The position numbers and the translations under genes are program-made. 64,000 nucleotides of DNA from Lotus japonicus (taxonomy: Eukaryota; Streptophyta; Magnoliopsida; Fabales; Fabaceae): positions 20,459,304-20,523,303 of the forward strand of contig NC_080046.1 of the NCBI RefSeq assembly GCF_012489685.1, written 5' to 3'. Positions 21,145-33,400 of the stretch are shown here, one piece after another. Each line of letters opens with the position of its first letter. Position 1 is the stretch's first letter. The notes beneath the pieces were generated by a model. That model was given only the letters and a program-made list of their open reading frames with translations. It was not told the origin of the DNA and searched no databases.

Positions 21145-22125
21145 AGAAGGAACCTCATGAAGATATGAGAGTTATGATTTAATACACCATAGGTCCTGTA
21201 ATTGGTTAAATCAAAGATGAAGGGTTTTGATTGCTCTTTATTTGAATGGATTGTGAACCAAATTTATTGTATTTTTTCCCAAGGTATTTTCTCAGCCGGC
21301 ATGAGAAAAATTCTCTCAAGGCCCAGAGATCATATTGAAGAGTAAGTATCTCTCAACAAATCCTTACCCAATTCATTGTGTGAGTGCTATGTAATCCTTA
21401 CTCGAATTTTTTTAGTACATTGGAAAAATAAACTATAGCTCTTTTAATCCTTAGACCACTTCTTTCCCAACTCATATGTCTACCAGCTCTTACACTTGAC
21501 CTATCCTTTGGGCACCTTTACCTGATTCAATAATTCATTTTAATAAACTACAATTCGAAATGCTTTTTGCTTGACCAAATTAGTTTAACTATATTTAGTT
21601 AACTAAATTGGATTTAAGATGGTTAACACATATATATATATATATATATGTGTGTGTGTTTAATGAAGGTGTTTCATATGAGAAAACCCTTATGTGAGAA
21701 TGACTCTCAGCCATTAGATTTAAATAAATGGACCAAATTAAAACCTCGAGATCAGAGTGAACTCGCTTGCCCTAATCTGACGGCTTAATGCCCGAGTGAG
21801 TAAGGCAAGCAACAGGAGTGCAGAGAAAAGGAGACATGGTGAAAATGGTCGTACTGTACTTGTTGGACGATGGCACAGCAGGACTCTCGCACTTAAACTC
21901 ACTCACGTGGCTCATTTTCCTAATCTCATATTCTGAAAGCTTCACTCGTTCTGAAAAAACACACTTCTCTATTCTCATCTTCTCATGTCTTCTGAATCTG
22001 AATCATAATCTTCACGGAAAAAACCCACCCACTTCATATTCTCCATCATGTTTCCCTGTTCAATTTGTGTTGTGTCGCCGCCGCAATCATTTATCGAGCA
22101 ATGCCACCCCCGCTCATCCTCCATC
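21145..22125. other. Intergenic DNA with a (TA)n/(TG)n microsatellite
   Basis: No gene supported. A TATATA...TGTGTG tract lies at about 21632-21658. Next to it, 21670-21740 (TGAGAATGACTCTCAGCC, ATTAGATTTAAATAAATGG) resembles the ends of the TIR elements at 42.6-42.8 and 61.1 kb, so it may be a decayed end of the same family. Confidence 0.45.
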
Positions 22126-22401
22126 ATGTACATCTTGGCATTTGACGAGACTATGGGGAGTATGTTCGTGCAAGAAAATGAAGATGTACTGGAAAAGGCA
22201 ATATACTATTTGAGTAGAGTTCTCACTCGTGTAGAAATTGGGTACACTTCGATAGAGAAGTTGTGTTTATATATGTACTTCTCATCTGCTAAATTGAAAT
22301 ATTACATCAAACCACTCGAGGTGTATGTGCTTTTCCATTTCAATGTGATTGAGCACATGTTGTCTAAACTTATCTTGCATAGTTTGGGAAATGGGTTCTA
22401 G
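22126..22401 (+). pseudogene. Fragment of a Ty3/Gypsy RNase H domain
   Basis: The reading frame contains Y-I-L-A-F-D-E-T-M-G-S-M-F-V-Q-E, A-I-Y-Y-L-S-R-V-L, Y-T-S-I-E-K-L-C-L and A-K-L-K-Y-Y-I, which follow the order of Gypsy RNase H (a D/E-rich start, the Y-x-S-R/K motif, E-K-L, then the region before the spacer). The catalytic pattern is degraded and no other Gypsy domain adjoins, so this is an isolated scrap. Confidence 0.6.
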
Positions 22402-22426
22402 CCCTTACAAAATTCACATTGCAATA

Positions 22427-22764
22427 TGTTAGACAACAACACGAATACAAATCAGAGTAGAGAGAAACACACGAAAGCTTTGTTCACGCAGTTCGACCAA
22501 TTGTGCTACCTCTGCGGCTATAGAGTAGCTATAGCTCCTTTTCATTCAATGTGTTATGAAGTACTTACATTTAGGGTTAGGGACCTTATCTATTTATAGG
22601 ACACTACTAACTCTAGTATTATAAGATAAGATAATCTAAACACATAAGATAAGATAGAATCTTATTTAAACCCATAAGATAAGATAGAGTCCCTCTAAAC
22701 CCATATCACAATCCCCTAAAATCAAATTCAAATAACTGATAAGATTATGAGTCAATCCCAACAA
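22427..22764 (-). repeat. 3' LTR of the minus-strand Copia element
   Basis: Bounded by TGTTAGACAA and CAATCCCAACA (TG...CA), 338 bp. It contains the internally repeated word TAAGATAAGATA with related copies (about 22620-22690). Confidence 0.8.
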
Positions 22765-22852
22765 TCTCCATCTTGGCGAATTCTCAAACTCTCGTGAAGA
22801 TCAACTGATCAGCTCCTGAATCCTGATTTCCAGGATTGTGCTCCCCACCTTC

Positions 22853-25583
22853 TTAACACTGTGAGACATGCAACAAATCCAAGCAATGCTTGAATTTGTC
22901 ACTGGTGACTGGCTTGGTCAACATGTCAGCTGCATTCTCAAAAGTATGAACCTTCTCAAGTCGTATTTGCCCAGATGCAAGCAACTCCCTGATCTTGTGA
23001 AACCTCACATCAATATGCTTTGTTCTGGCATGATACATTTGATTGTTGGCCAAATAGATATCACTTTGACTATCACATTGCAACTGAACTCCACCTTGCT
23101 CAACACCCAACACTTTCACTAACCTCGTAAGCCACAAGGCTTCCTTGGCAGCTTCAACTACTGCCATGTATCCTGCCTCAGTTGTAGACATAGTTACAAT
23201 GGATTGAAATGATGACTTCCAACATATAGGTCCCCCTGCAAGAGTAAAGACATATCCTGTTGTAGACCTCATGTCAACCAGATCACCTATATAGTCAGAA
23301 TCCATATATCCCACAACTGATGGAACAACAGCCTGCTCCCTGTTGAACATGATACCGCGATCCACTGTACCCTTCAAGTACCTTAAGATCCACTTGACTG
23401 TTTCCCAATGTTGCTTCCCTGGCTTGGACATGAACTTGCACACCTGACTAACTGCTTGTGCCAAATCTGGTCTAGTGCAAACCATAGCATACATCAAACA
23501 ACCAACTGCACTAGCATAAGAAATCTTTGACATACCTTCAATCTTTGAGTTTGTCTTCGAACATTGTTCCAAAGAGAGCTTAAAGTGATTCGCCAATGGA
23601 GTACTCACAGGATTTTTCTTGCTCATGTCAAATATGCTCAAAACACCTTCAACATAGCTTTTTTGAGACAACCATAATTTCTTGGCTCCTCTGTCCCTGT
23701 GAATTTCCATCCCAAGAATCTTCTTTGCAGCACCCAGATCCTTCATATCAAACTCCTTACCCAAATTGGTCTTCAACTCATTTACATCATGTAAATGGTT
23801 GGCAGAAATCATCATATCATCAACATAAAGTAACAGGAAAATAAAAGAGTCATCATTAAGGCTTCTCACATAAACACAACAATCATAGTCACACCTTCTG
23901 TAGCCAATCCGGAACATGTATGAATCAAATCGCTTGTATCATTGCCTTGGAGACTGCTTCAAGCCATAGAAAGACCTCTTCAATTTGCAAACAAGTCTGC
24001 CCTGTCCAGTTTCACTGAATCCCTCTGACTGCTCCATATAGATTTGCTCCTTTAGATTACCATGGAGGAAAGTTGTTTTCACATCCATCTGCTCAAAATG
24101 CATATCCCTGCTTAATGCTGCTCTGATTGAAGTGTGTCTAACCACCGGACTGAAAATCTCATCATAATCAATCCCCTTCTACTGTGAATACCCCTTTGCA
24201 ACTAGGCGAGCCTTGAACTTTCCCCCTTCTTTTTCTGTTACTGCTGGCTTTTTCTTACACACCCACTTGCAACCAATAGCTATCTTTCCATGTGGAAGCT
24301 GAATCTCATTCTTTCTCAAGGACTCCATCTCCTCCACTATAGCATCCATCCACTTATCTTTCTCTTGGCTATCCATAGCCTCTTGAAAAGTAGAGGGGTC
24401 TCCTGAGCTAGTAAGAAGGGCATATGCTGTTAAGTATTCAAACTCATATCTCACTAGAGGTGTAACACGACGGGGCTCCCTATCATGCACAAGTGTATAA
24501 TCTTGTACTCCACTTAAATCTGAGCCTGGTTCATTCTACTGTTGGGCTACATTCTGCCTAAGACTCACTAGTGTCTCCTCAATGTCCACCTGAATCTTGT
24601 CCTGACTGGAATTTTCTACCTCAGTATCTGGCACAATTGTCACATCTGACTGTTTCAACATCGACTGCTCATCAAATACAACTTCTCTGCTGACAACCAC
24701 CTTCCTCTTAACCGAATCCCACAACTTGTATCCCTTCACACCTTTATTACAGCCAATAGAGATGCACTGTTTTGACTTAGGGTCGATTTTAGACTGATCC
24801 TCACTGGAAATATGCACATATGCTGGACACCAAAAAATTCTCAAATTATTAAGATCAATGGGGTTACCTGCCAACACCTCCTCTGCAACTTTTCCATCTA
24901 ACGAAGCTCGTGGTGACCTGTTGACTAGATAGCACGTCATATTAATTGTTGCTGCTTAGAAGCCTTTTGAAAGACCAGCATTCAACCGAAGGCATCTTGC
25001 CTTCTCTATCAGAGTCCAATTCGTCCTCTCTGCAACACCATTCTGTTGTGGTGTCTTCCTCACAGAAAAATGCCTCTAAATTTCATTCTTCTCACAGAAA
25101 AGCATGAATTTCTTGTTAGTGTATTCAGTTCCATTATCATATCGCAAATACTTTATTTTTCTCCCTGTCTGATTCTCAACCTGTCTTCCACAATTTGAAC
25201 TTGGCAAAGACCTCAGATTTATATTTCATAAAATAAACCCAGACCTTACGAGAAAAATCATCAATAAATGTCACAAAGTACCTGAAACCTCCAAAGTAGG
25301 ACTCTTTTGTAGGCCCCCAGACATCAGAATGGACATAGTCTAAGATTCCCTTGGGCTTGTGCTGCCCGGTCTTGAAACGAACTCTACACTATTTCCCAAG
25401 AACATAATACTTGCACAATTCAATTGTGCAACTGCGAACACCCTTCAACAGATTCCTCTTATGTAGTTCCATCGTCCCACGTTCACTCAGATGATCTAAG
25501 CGCATGTGCCACAGGTTGGTTGCAACATCTCTTGACCAAAAGTGAGAAGTATTATTTGAAGACTTGAAGAGCTGAAGAACCAA
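22853..25583 (-). pseudogene. Copia pol pseudogene (integrase, RT, RNase H)
   Basis: Open pieces on the minus strand, in order: gag-pre-integrase (25583-25389, L-W-H-M-R-L-D-H-L-S), integrase core and C-terminal part (about 25380-24536), RT start (24490-24179, K-W-M-D-A-I-V-E-E-M and F-K-A-R-L-V-A-K-G), RT palm (24145-23939, Q-M-D-V-K-T-T-F-L-H-G) and a 354-codon stretch 23917-22853. That last stretch holds the active-site Y-V-D-D, the R-S-T-T-G-Y-V-F RNase H motif and the D-C/K-H-I-D-V-R tail. Single in-frame stops separate the pieces (for example at 24181-24179 and 24538-24536), so decay is moderate. The 3' half is better preserved than in the Copia element at 3.3-8.6 kb. Confidence 0.9.
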
Positions 25584-25590
25584 CGAACAT

Positions 25591-26110
25591 ACTTAGATTT
25601 GAAAAGCAAGGAAAAAGCTTAAAGCCTTAAGAAATCTTTCTTTCAACATCTTCAAAGAACTTACACATTTACTCCCTCTGTAAATTACTTTTGATATTCT
25701 TAAGTGTCAAATATTATATCCGCACGCAAAAATAGTAGCAAGATCCTAAACTTTCTACGTCCCTCTTTGTGAAGAGATTTAAGTAAAAGAAATATCTTAT
25801 TTCGGATTTAGGAGAAGCCATGGACAATCTATGTTAAGGAGAAGTCCCTTAGAATACTTGTGAGGAGAAGTCTTGTAGAATATTGTGAAAAATCTTCATA
25901 GATATCAAGGTCTGCACGTAGGCCATCCATTTAGGGTGAACCAGGATAAATCTCTTGTGTGATTTTTATTTGCTTTAGTTCTTTATTGCTCATATCTTAT
26001 CTATTGCATCAAACTCTTTTGTGAAAAAAAATTTAATAACTAATATTTGTTTAAAAATGTCGTTTTCAAACACACAATTCAACACCTCCTTTTTTTTTTT
26101 TTGTGTCCCT
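25591..26110 (+). repeat. Probable LTR-retrotransposon remnant
   Basis: No coding potential. The run GTGAACCAGGATAAATCTCT, then a TTTATT-rich stretch and CAATTCAACACCTCC, is reminiscent of the LTR-to-internal region of SIRE/Maximus Copia elements of legumes. That is a memory-based resemblance with no second LTR in the window. Confidence 0.3.
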
Positions 26111-26760
26111 GCAGTATTTATCACTGATTGAACAAATTTGTTTTGAATCTTCTTAAGGTCATCATACATATTAGTGGGAGTAGATTATTTTTCAAAGTAG
26201 TTTGAAATTTTTTTCATAGACAAATTTTAGTTGTTAATTGTTAGTAAATTAATTTCTTCACCAGGGTTTGAACCCTGATTCTTCACCCTTCAATACCCTT
26301 CATTTCCCTTAACTCACCGACCTTCCTCCGAATTGGGTTGAGGTGATACTCTTGAAGTCAAGAACGCAGGAAGAGATGAATATTGTGTATCCTTCGGCAT
26401 ACCGGAAACGATCACTATAGATCGAGATATGTTTTCATTGGTGGACTGGGCGAGACCCCAGGGTCCCTCGCCCAGGAGCGCCAGCTTAGGGCGACGAGCG
26501 GACCAGGGACTTGGGCCTCCTCCTAGAGGCCCAACTGGCTCATTAGGAAGGGTTAGATGCGCCAAGCCCAACCCCACATCTATAAATAGGGGATGAATAC
26601 CAATTGTAAAGGACTCTCTTAGCTCATTTGAGAAATAACAAGATTGAAATTCAGTTACTTTCTCTCTAAAGCGGTTACGCTCTCATTCTCTCTAGGAATC
26701 TCACATCACGTTCCTTACATTTTAGGTATTATACCTCATCTCAATGTTCATGGATAGAAC
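26111..26760 (+). repeat. GC-rich LTR-like remnant with TATA box
   Basis: A GC-rich block (26440-26580), unlike its surroundings, precedes TCTATAAATAGGGG at about 26579-26592 and a CT-rich leader ending near 26730. Promoter, short leader and abrupt compositional change fit an LTR (solo or truncated). No partner repeat or target duplication is visible in the window. The minus-strand open frame 26314-26577 is a by-product of the GC-rich block. Confidence 0.35.
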
Positions 26761-27034
26761 AATTGGAAAGCATATGTGGGATTATGTCTAATCGAAAAAC
26801 ATTCAATTGATTGCTTCATCACCATCACCTACTACGTTCATGCTAACGGCTAAGTAGAGGCCGCTAACGAATACATGACTCCAACCAAAAAAATTGATTT
26901 GGCATAGTAAACCATTAAATTAGTATTTTTATTGGCTCGGTTCTAAGAGTTTATGTTAATCTAATGCAAACCAATACATGACTCCAACAAAAAAATAAAG
27001 ATGCTTCCATAAAAATCAAAGAACTGGAAAACCT

Positions 27035-28539
27035 CTAGTCAAAGAGTGACAACCCCAAATCATCATCCTCCTCTTCTTCCTCAACTTTTTCTTCTTTCTT
27101 CGCTGCAGCGGGGGCAGCGTTACTGGCTGGGGCAGCACCTCCTGCAGGAGCAGCAGCTACACCACCTCCAATAATGACTGCTCCACCCACAATGACCTGA
27201 GGAAAACAATTAACCGATGCTAATTAGTGATCAACCTTGTGATTAAATAAAATAAAAATATATATAAGCCATCAAGAAAGGAGGTTGAGGAAAAGTTTGG
27301 AAGTGTAAGGTGAGGTCTTCATGGTTTTGGTTTCATTGCTCTAAGCAAACAGCCATAATGCTATGTATTTTATTTTTCTTATTTTACTTTTAATTACAAA
27401 TATGTCACATTATTTTTGTTTTCCATTTAATTTTCAAAGATTTGTATAGTAACAATTTAGACAGTTCTTTTATTATTTTCAGGTATCAAGGATGCTCAAA
27501 TTATACAATAAATGGCCAATTAGGTACAAATGAACAAATAAAATTTGAAACAAACACACTCAATTGATGTTTGAAAATGAAAATCTACCTCCAAATTGAT
27601 GAATGGCATTCCTTCAATAGTAGAGTACTTGGTTTAGCTTTTACAAACTAGTAATTGTTATTTTTATTATAGCAAGAAGCTACATAGTGTAACTTTGGAT
27701 AGAAGTGCATTAACTTTTATATTATGCCCCCAGCACTAAGTGTGTTTGGATATCATTCCAAACTTGCAGTTAAATAGTCTTTGAACTCAATCTATAATAA
27801 AGATCCGCTCATTTTTTGGTTTAAAGTGACAAACACATACTCAATCAAAAATACAATAAATACTTCATCATAAATGTGATAAAATATCACGATTCAATTT
27901 CACTTCAATGGACATTATATTGTTAGGTGAGATTAACACATGGAAGATCCAAATTCTAGTATCCTCCACATGAGGTGTCCAATAATATTTGAGTTGGAAA
28001 AATCTACATCAAAATGAATCCAACTCTACCGGCGAGACTCGAATCCATAGGATCAAACATGTATGGCTTATCAAACTATCTGTGGGTTCAAGTGGTACCA
28101 TCCAGATCCACTCTCATTCATCGAGTGTCTAACATAAGAGAAAAGTCCACCATCCCCTCCTCATCAAACAAATTATCAAAACACATGCAATAACCCAATT
28201 ATAACGAAAAACGTAATCCCAAGGGAAAAACAAAAGATAATAGAAGCCAACTTGAGATACACCAAAGCGCTAATATGAACAAAGGGATCCAGATGTATAA
28301 GGAAATGATGATAATAAAGAGTGAAGGTGAAAAATGAGGACCTGAAAAACGGCAGATGAAGGGGAAACAAGAGAGTAAGAGGTCCGAACTGCACCGGAGG
28401 AATCTGTGGCTTGAACAGCCTTAACGAGCTTCCTTTGGATCTCGAAGGTCGACGGAGACGATTCCTGAATGTCGCCGGAAAACTGCTTAGCCTTCCATTC
28501 CTTGCCGGATTTGCGGAGAACAAATGTGAACACTCCCAT
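27035..28539 (-). CDS. RPP3: 60S acidic ribosomal protein P3
   Basis: Exons 28539-28342 (66 codons) and 27196-27035 (54 codons with stop TAG) flank an 1145-bp intron with borders CAG/GTCCTC and CTCAG/GTCATT, phase 0. The product has 119 residues, the usual P3 size. It begins M-G-V-F-T-F-V and continues with K-S-G-K-E-W and S-S-A-V-F-Q at the junction. It then has a Gly/Ala/Pro-rich hinge, an acidic Lys-Glu run and the C-terminus D-D-D-L-G-L-S-L-F-D, the conserved tail of stalk P-proteins that contacts elongation factors. P3 is the plant-specific partner of P1/P2 on the ribosomal stalk (bound to uL10) in the cytosol. A longer in-frame Met lies upstream (28569), but family alignment supports the start at 28539. 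No defects were seen. This is the clearest functional host gene in the window. Confidence 0.94.
27197..28341 (-). other. Intron of the P3 gene
   Basis: AT-rich, with GT...AG borders on the minus strand. The part at about 28020-28140 (short words such as TCCATAGGATCAAACATG and CATCCAGATCCACTCTC) looks like a dispersed intergenic repeat fragment. No ORF of interest. Confidence 0.7.
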
Positions 28540-28625
28540 CGCTTTCTCTCTGATCTGCACAGCACGCACCGAAATGCTTTTGTAGTTTGAAGTTGAACTC
28601 TTCTGTTTAATTTGTTATTACGCAG

Positions 28626-28633
28626 AACCCTAA
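28626..28633 (-). promoter_or_regulatory. Telo-box upstream of the P3 gene
   Basis: AACCCTAA on the plus strand, 87 bases upstream of the P3 start codon. Telo-boxes are typical of promoters of plant ribosomal-protein genes and act with growth-linked (TCP/site II) elements. A TATA-like CTATAG sits at 28642-28647 on the same side. Confidence 0.6.
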
Positions 28634-28649
28634 TGCTTTTCTATAGGTG

Positions 28650-29100
28650 AATAGTCCGTTTCATCATCCTACTTTTATTCTTATTGTTATCATTACTTAC
28701 CATTTTTCACTTCATTTTCACTTTTCAAAACACAATAAATTTTATGTGTCTCATTATAACTCGTGCTTTGCCCCAATACAAACTGAAACTGCAATTATTT
28801 AGGATGTGTTATACTACCAATCACGTGTATTCTTCTCTTTTAGTTTGTTTTTTTTCGAAATATGCTCTTTTAGTTTTTTTAGTTTTGTTTTTCATTCGTA
28901 AAATTAAGCATCTTCTTTTCTTTTTTTCCTATCATTCTCCTTTCTTCACTCATTTCCATGTCAAAGTGTAGACAAGACTTTTTCCTTCCAATTGTAACCT
29001 TAAATAATGTTTGGTTGGAGGAGAATATGGAGGGGAGGGGAGGGGTTATTTAAAACTTATTTTGTTTAATTAATTCAACTTTAAGGAGGGGAAGGGAATG
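28650..29100. other. Intergenic DNA with T-rich and G-rich tracts
   Basis: A T-rich stretch (28840-28930) is followed by purine-rich G-runs (29027-29046, three GGGG runs separated by single A) that could favour a G-quadruplex. No gene seen; the open frame 28684-28971 is a chance T-rich frame. Confidence 0.4.
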
Positions 29101-29107
29101 GAGGGAA

Positions 29108-29790
29108 CCAAAACCTCTCATAACTTTATTTTGTGTCCCCTCCAAAAGTTGGGGGAATGGGAGGGGACACACACACACTTAATTACTTTAGGTAGAAGTA
29201 CGCTCCCTCTCTAACTTTTCTCTTGTGGTCTATGTGTCGCTCTTTCCGATGCGGTGGCAACCCCCTCCTATCCTTCACCTTTTGCTTGGTCTCTCTCTCC
29301 CCCTTCTATTGGCTTTGGCAAGCTTTGCACCCCTAGATCGTCAACTGTTGTGGTTCTTCGTTCCCTCCAGTTTGGTTCAAGACATAATGTCCTTGGCTTC
29401 CTGTTATGCTCGAAGATGACGCTCCCACATTAGATCAGGGATCGTCCCCCTTCTAGTCTCCCCTCATCCTTGTGTTGCTCTCTTCGCTCCTTGTTGCGAT
29501 TTGCTTGTGGGTTTTGGTTTCAGTTGTTGTCGTCGTGACATTGTGTGTATGTCTCAATGGGTGTGTCTCTGGGACCCTTTCGCCGCGTTTCTCCTCCCCG
29601 CTTTACTAGCGTCATTGATCGTTGTGTTCGGGTTTCTCGGCCTAGGTGTTTTAGGGTCTTTCTATTTCTATTGTAGGTGTTTGGGTTTTTGGTTAGGGTG
29701 TTGATGTTGGTGGGTGAGTGTGTCTTGGCGGCGGTTGAGCCTGATGGTGCTTTGGCTAGGCTTAGTTTGAATCTCGGCTGGCGGTAGTAG
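29108..29790 (+). repeat. Unidentified repeat unit, copy 1 of a tandem pair
   Basis: Starts near AACCAAAACCTCTCA and includes TGGTCTATGTGTCGCTCTTT (29226-29245), CGTGACATTGTGTG (29534-29547), CAATGGGTGTGTCTC (29555-29569) and GGCGGCGGTTGAGCCTGATG (29727-29746). The same words recur in order at 29948-30453 and 41929-42150. The translation in several frames is Leu/Pro-rich but shows no domain I recognise. It may be a fragment of a LINE or a processed gene. The function is unknown. Confidence 0.6.
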
Positions 29791-30453
29791 TTGTGTCGGT
29801 AAGTTTAGGGTGGTGGTGAAGGCAGAGGTTCTTCTATGTTTTCCCATTTTGCAAGTTGCGACGATGACGCGTCCTATAGCAGTGTTTGGGTTTCTTTCTA
29901 GGCTCTTGACCATCTACGAGGCTTCTCTCATTTTCTTTCATCAGGAATTGAGGGAACCAAAACCCCTCACAACTTACTTTTGTGGCCCCTCTAGAAGTGA
30001 GGGGAATGAGAGGGGAAACATTTAGTTGAAAAAAATTCCCCTTAAACATATATATTTTTACTCTATGTAGAAGTATGCTCCCTCTATAAATTTTCTCTCT
30101 CTAGCCTTCTCCTATTTCTTGTGCGGCTAGGGTTTCCTTGGGTGGTCTATGTGTCGCTCTTTCCGGCGCGGTGGCAACCCCCTCCTATCCTTCACCTTTC
30201 GCTTAGTCTCCCTCTCCCCTTCTCTTGGCTTCGACGAGCTATACACCCCTGGATCGTCATGTGTTGTGGTTCTTCATTCCCTTTGGTTTGGTTCGAGATC
30301 TAGTGTCCTTGGCTTCCTGTGTTGCTCAAAGATGATGCTCCCCCTTCAAATCATGGGATTGGCCCCCTTTTGGCCCCCCCTCGTCTTGGTGTTTCTCTCC
30401 TTGTTTCGATCTTCTTGTGGATCTTGGTTTCAGTTGTTATCATCATGACAATG

Positions 30454-33400
30454 TGTAAGGCCCAAGTTTTAACGCTTTGGATAAGTGAATAAAATAAAAG
30501 AGTTTATTTGATTAAGATAAATTTGTGAAGGAAAAAGGTTCAGGAAAAGTCCAAGAATTTATCGAAAAACCGATAAGAGTTATAGCACGACTAACATACG
30601 CTTAATCCTAGGTCAAAGGTATTAGTGAATAGTTAATTTACGCTTTAGGACACGATGGAAACTAATTCCAAAAATCCTCAGAGAAATGTTAGAACTTCTC
30701 TTTTCCGTCCTTAAACAATTATTTCGATGCGAAATCCTGGAAAGTACGAACGCTAAATTCCAATTCTCGGAAGTTTGCCGAAACGGAATCCCTGATAGTT
30801 CGAGAAACCTAAGATCGACAGACGATGAAGATTTTTTCTATTCGGAGCTGCAAATGAAGATTCCACCCGCGTTCTCCTATTTCTCTCGTCATTCCCAATC
30901 TTTCTTCAGAAGGAAGTTTTCTCATCCAACGATCACTGCAAAAAGTAGTTTTTCGGGATAAACCGACTTACACCGACTTATGCCGATTTTGGATCTTTTG
31001 GTTTAACTCCAAGAATCCTTTTCTGAGTTCTGGAATTCTGTCGCCAGAACCTATCTTAGAATGCGCAGAGGAACGCGCAGGAAAAATCGGAATCGCAAAA
31101 AAATCATTTTTCCGCATTTTCCAAAATCTATAAATAGCTCAAAAATTAGATTTTTGCCAAAAAATCACCCATTCCCTCCCCCAAAAACCGTGAGCAGCTA
31201 GAGAGAAAGAGAGGATCCGGATTTTCGCGAATCTTTGCCCGTTTTCTTCACCGATCGTTGCTAATCGAAGACCTTGAGGTAGGTAAACTATATCTCACTT
31301 CTGATCGTCAGATCTGTCGACTTTTTCCATGTTTTTCTGAGCTCAAAGTTTGGAGCTTTTTGTAAAATTGTCCAAATAGCTTGATTTCAGTGTCTAAACT
31401 TCTTCCCTGCATGCTCCTGAGCGTGTTCTGCGGATTAGATTTTGTCAAATGTCGACGAAATGCCGCCGGGATCAATTTCTAACTTAAATACCCATTTTTC
31501 GGTAAAGTCGCAACCTTTAAGCTCTAATCTATCGACTTGGCTTAGTGCTAGTAGGATTTGTCGTCATAAACGTCGTTGTGGACGTCTCCATCCAATCTGT
31601 TTTTCAAAAATCCAATTTTGAAATTTTGAGCTAAAAATAATGACCAAACTACCCCTATATCAGTTTTCGATCCGAAAATTTTTCCGAGCTTAGAACCGTC
31701 TTAGTTACGGCGTATGTTAACCTAGGAACCAAGTTTGATCGAAGAAAAATCGACCCTCCCAATTAAGGAAAGTGGCCGAGAGCTATACCAAGGGGTGAGG
31801 AAATCCGACTTTTTCGAAAACTTGTCTTAACGCGTTAGATTGTCGTACCACAGAGTTTGTAATGTACCGTGTAACCCTAGGACTTATTGCTTGCTGAGTT
31901 TCTGACTCAATGTGTTGATTTCTGTGATTTTGGCTTAAGGTTCTTTTGAGGAGTTTCCTGGAGATCAAGGCGAGGAACGTGAAGGAGGTTGTGAGGAAAA
32001 CGCTGGAGGAGTTACAGGTGAGGGCTACTCTCTGAATTACTAGATAATGCTTTAGGTGTCGATGAAATTCGACTTGATTTATGTGTTATGCACCTAATTG
32101 CTAAATGTCTGAAATGATTTCTGAGGCTTCGGCCGCACTTGTTGAGTACTTGATGCCATGATATTGTGTGCTAAATGATTCACATGCTATGTGCTACATG
32201 GTTAACTTAGGATGTGTTGGAATATGCTGTTTATGCCTATTGGTTGAGCTGTTTCATGATGCTATTCCACTCGTGCCTATGTTTCTGGAAAGTGAGGATT
32301 ACGGGCAAGTCATGCCGAATTTTTATGAGATTTTGAGAGAGTTTGAAAGGACGAACGAAGTTCGGACCTTGTTATATTTTAATGGATCGAGACCTTCTCA
32401 GAAATTAATTGGGATTAGGGGATCCCTGAAACTCATAGGAAGTATCATAAGACTAAACGAAATCTATTTTCTCAAAGAAAATTCATAAGACATTAATCAA
32501 TCTCTAAACCCCTTGAACAATGATAACAACTTTAGATAAGAGCTTAGAGCCTGAATATTAGTCTTGGAGATATGATAAGTGTCGTCGAGTCCAAGTTTTG
32601 AGGAACTTACAAGTTTTCGAGTATGTTGATACTCTTTTCGCTCGATGAGTAGTTTATTGTTTGGCTATCTAAAGTTTAGCCGGAGACTATAAGTTTCCAA
32701 GTACTTCGGTACCTTTTCGCTCGATGAGCAGTTTATTGATTGGCTATCTAAAGTTTAGCCGGGAACCATGAGTTCCAAAGTATCTTCTTCTTCTTTTGAT
32801 TAATTCATTTTGTCGCAGAATCGACGTTTGCCTTAGGGTAGGCTTTTTAGAGACAATAAGTTAGCTAGAACACGTGACGACGTGTCGAGTGAGGTCGGAG
32901 ACGTTGTTTGGCTAATCACTTGCATTCATGCACTCATTTTGAGGTTAATACACGGCGTGATACCGGACCTCGGTGGATTCCAAAATGGTCATAAGACCCG
33001 GATTTCCATATTTAGGACACTACGGTGGTCCTTAGTAGCAGACGGAATGGCAGACCTACGGGTTCACTGCTGATCTGACTACTTTTGTGTGGTGTAAGAG
33101 GCGCCCGAGCGGAATGGTCCCACTTTGGCCGGTGTTAGGGCTGACTCGATGGTGTCCATCCTTCTTCCGGAATGCATTTTGTTACCCAGCATTGCATTTC
33201 ATGCAACATACATGCTGACTTAGTTGCTGAGTGTGATTGGTACCTGTTTATCCTACTTGAGGCATGCTAATTGTTATTATGATCTTTATATTCATTGTGA
33301 TATATGCAACCCTAGGATGTTATCCCTAAACGTATAAGCCTGAGAGGCTAAATAATTATTACCCTATATATCTGGTTTTATTATTTATATAATTCTTTGG

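Larger units (their letters stand above)
22427..25590 (-). mobile_element. Ty1/Copia retrotransposon on the minus strand, 5'-truncated
   Basis: Only the 3' half survives: the 3' LTR (22427-22764), preceded on the minus strand by a purine tract (CCAAGATGGAGATT), then RNase H, RT, integrase and part of the gag-pre-integrase region up to about 25590. No gag, protease or second LTR was found beyond that point, and no target duplication can be assessed. Several stops interrupt pol. Confidence 0.9.

Noticed and set aside
21632..21658. TA/TG repeats considered as a CRISPR-like or regulatory array
   Set aside because: Simple dinucleotide microsatellite; a CRISPR array is not expected in plant nuclear DNA.
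26314..26577. Pro/Gly-rich minus-strand ORF near a GC-rich block
   Set aside because: Composition follows the GC-rich LTR-like block; a TATA box and leader adjoin it, fitting an LTR better than a gene.
32168..32488. 106-codon open frame in the Gypsy LTR (repeated at 40065-40385)
   Set aside because: Identical in both LTRs because the LTRs are duplicates; no domain, no sign of coding constraint.
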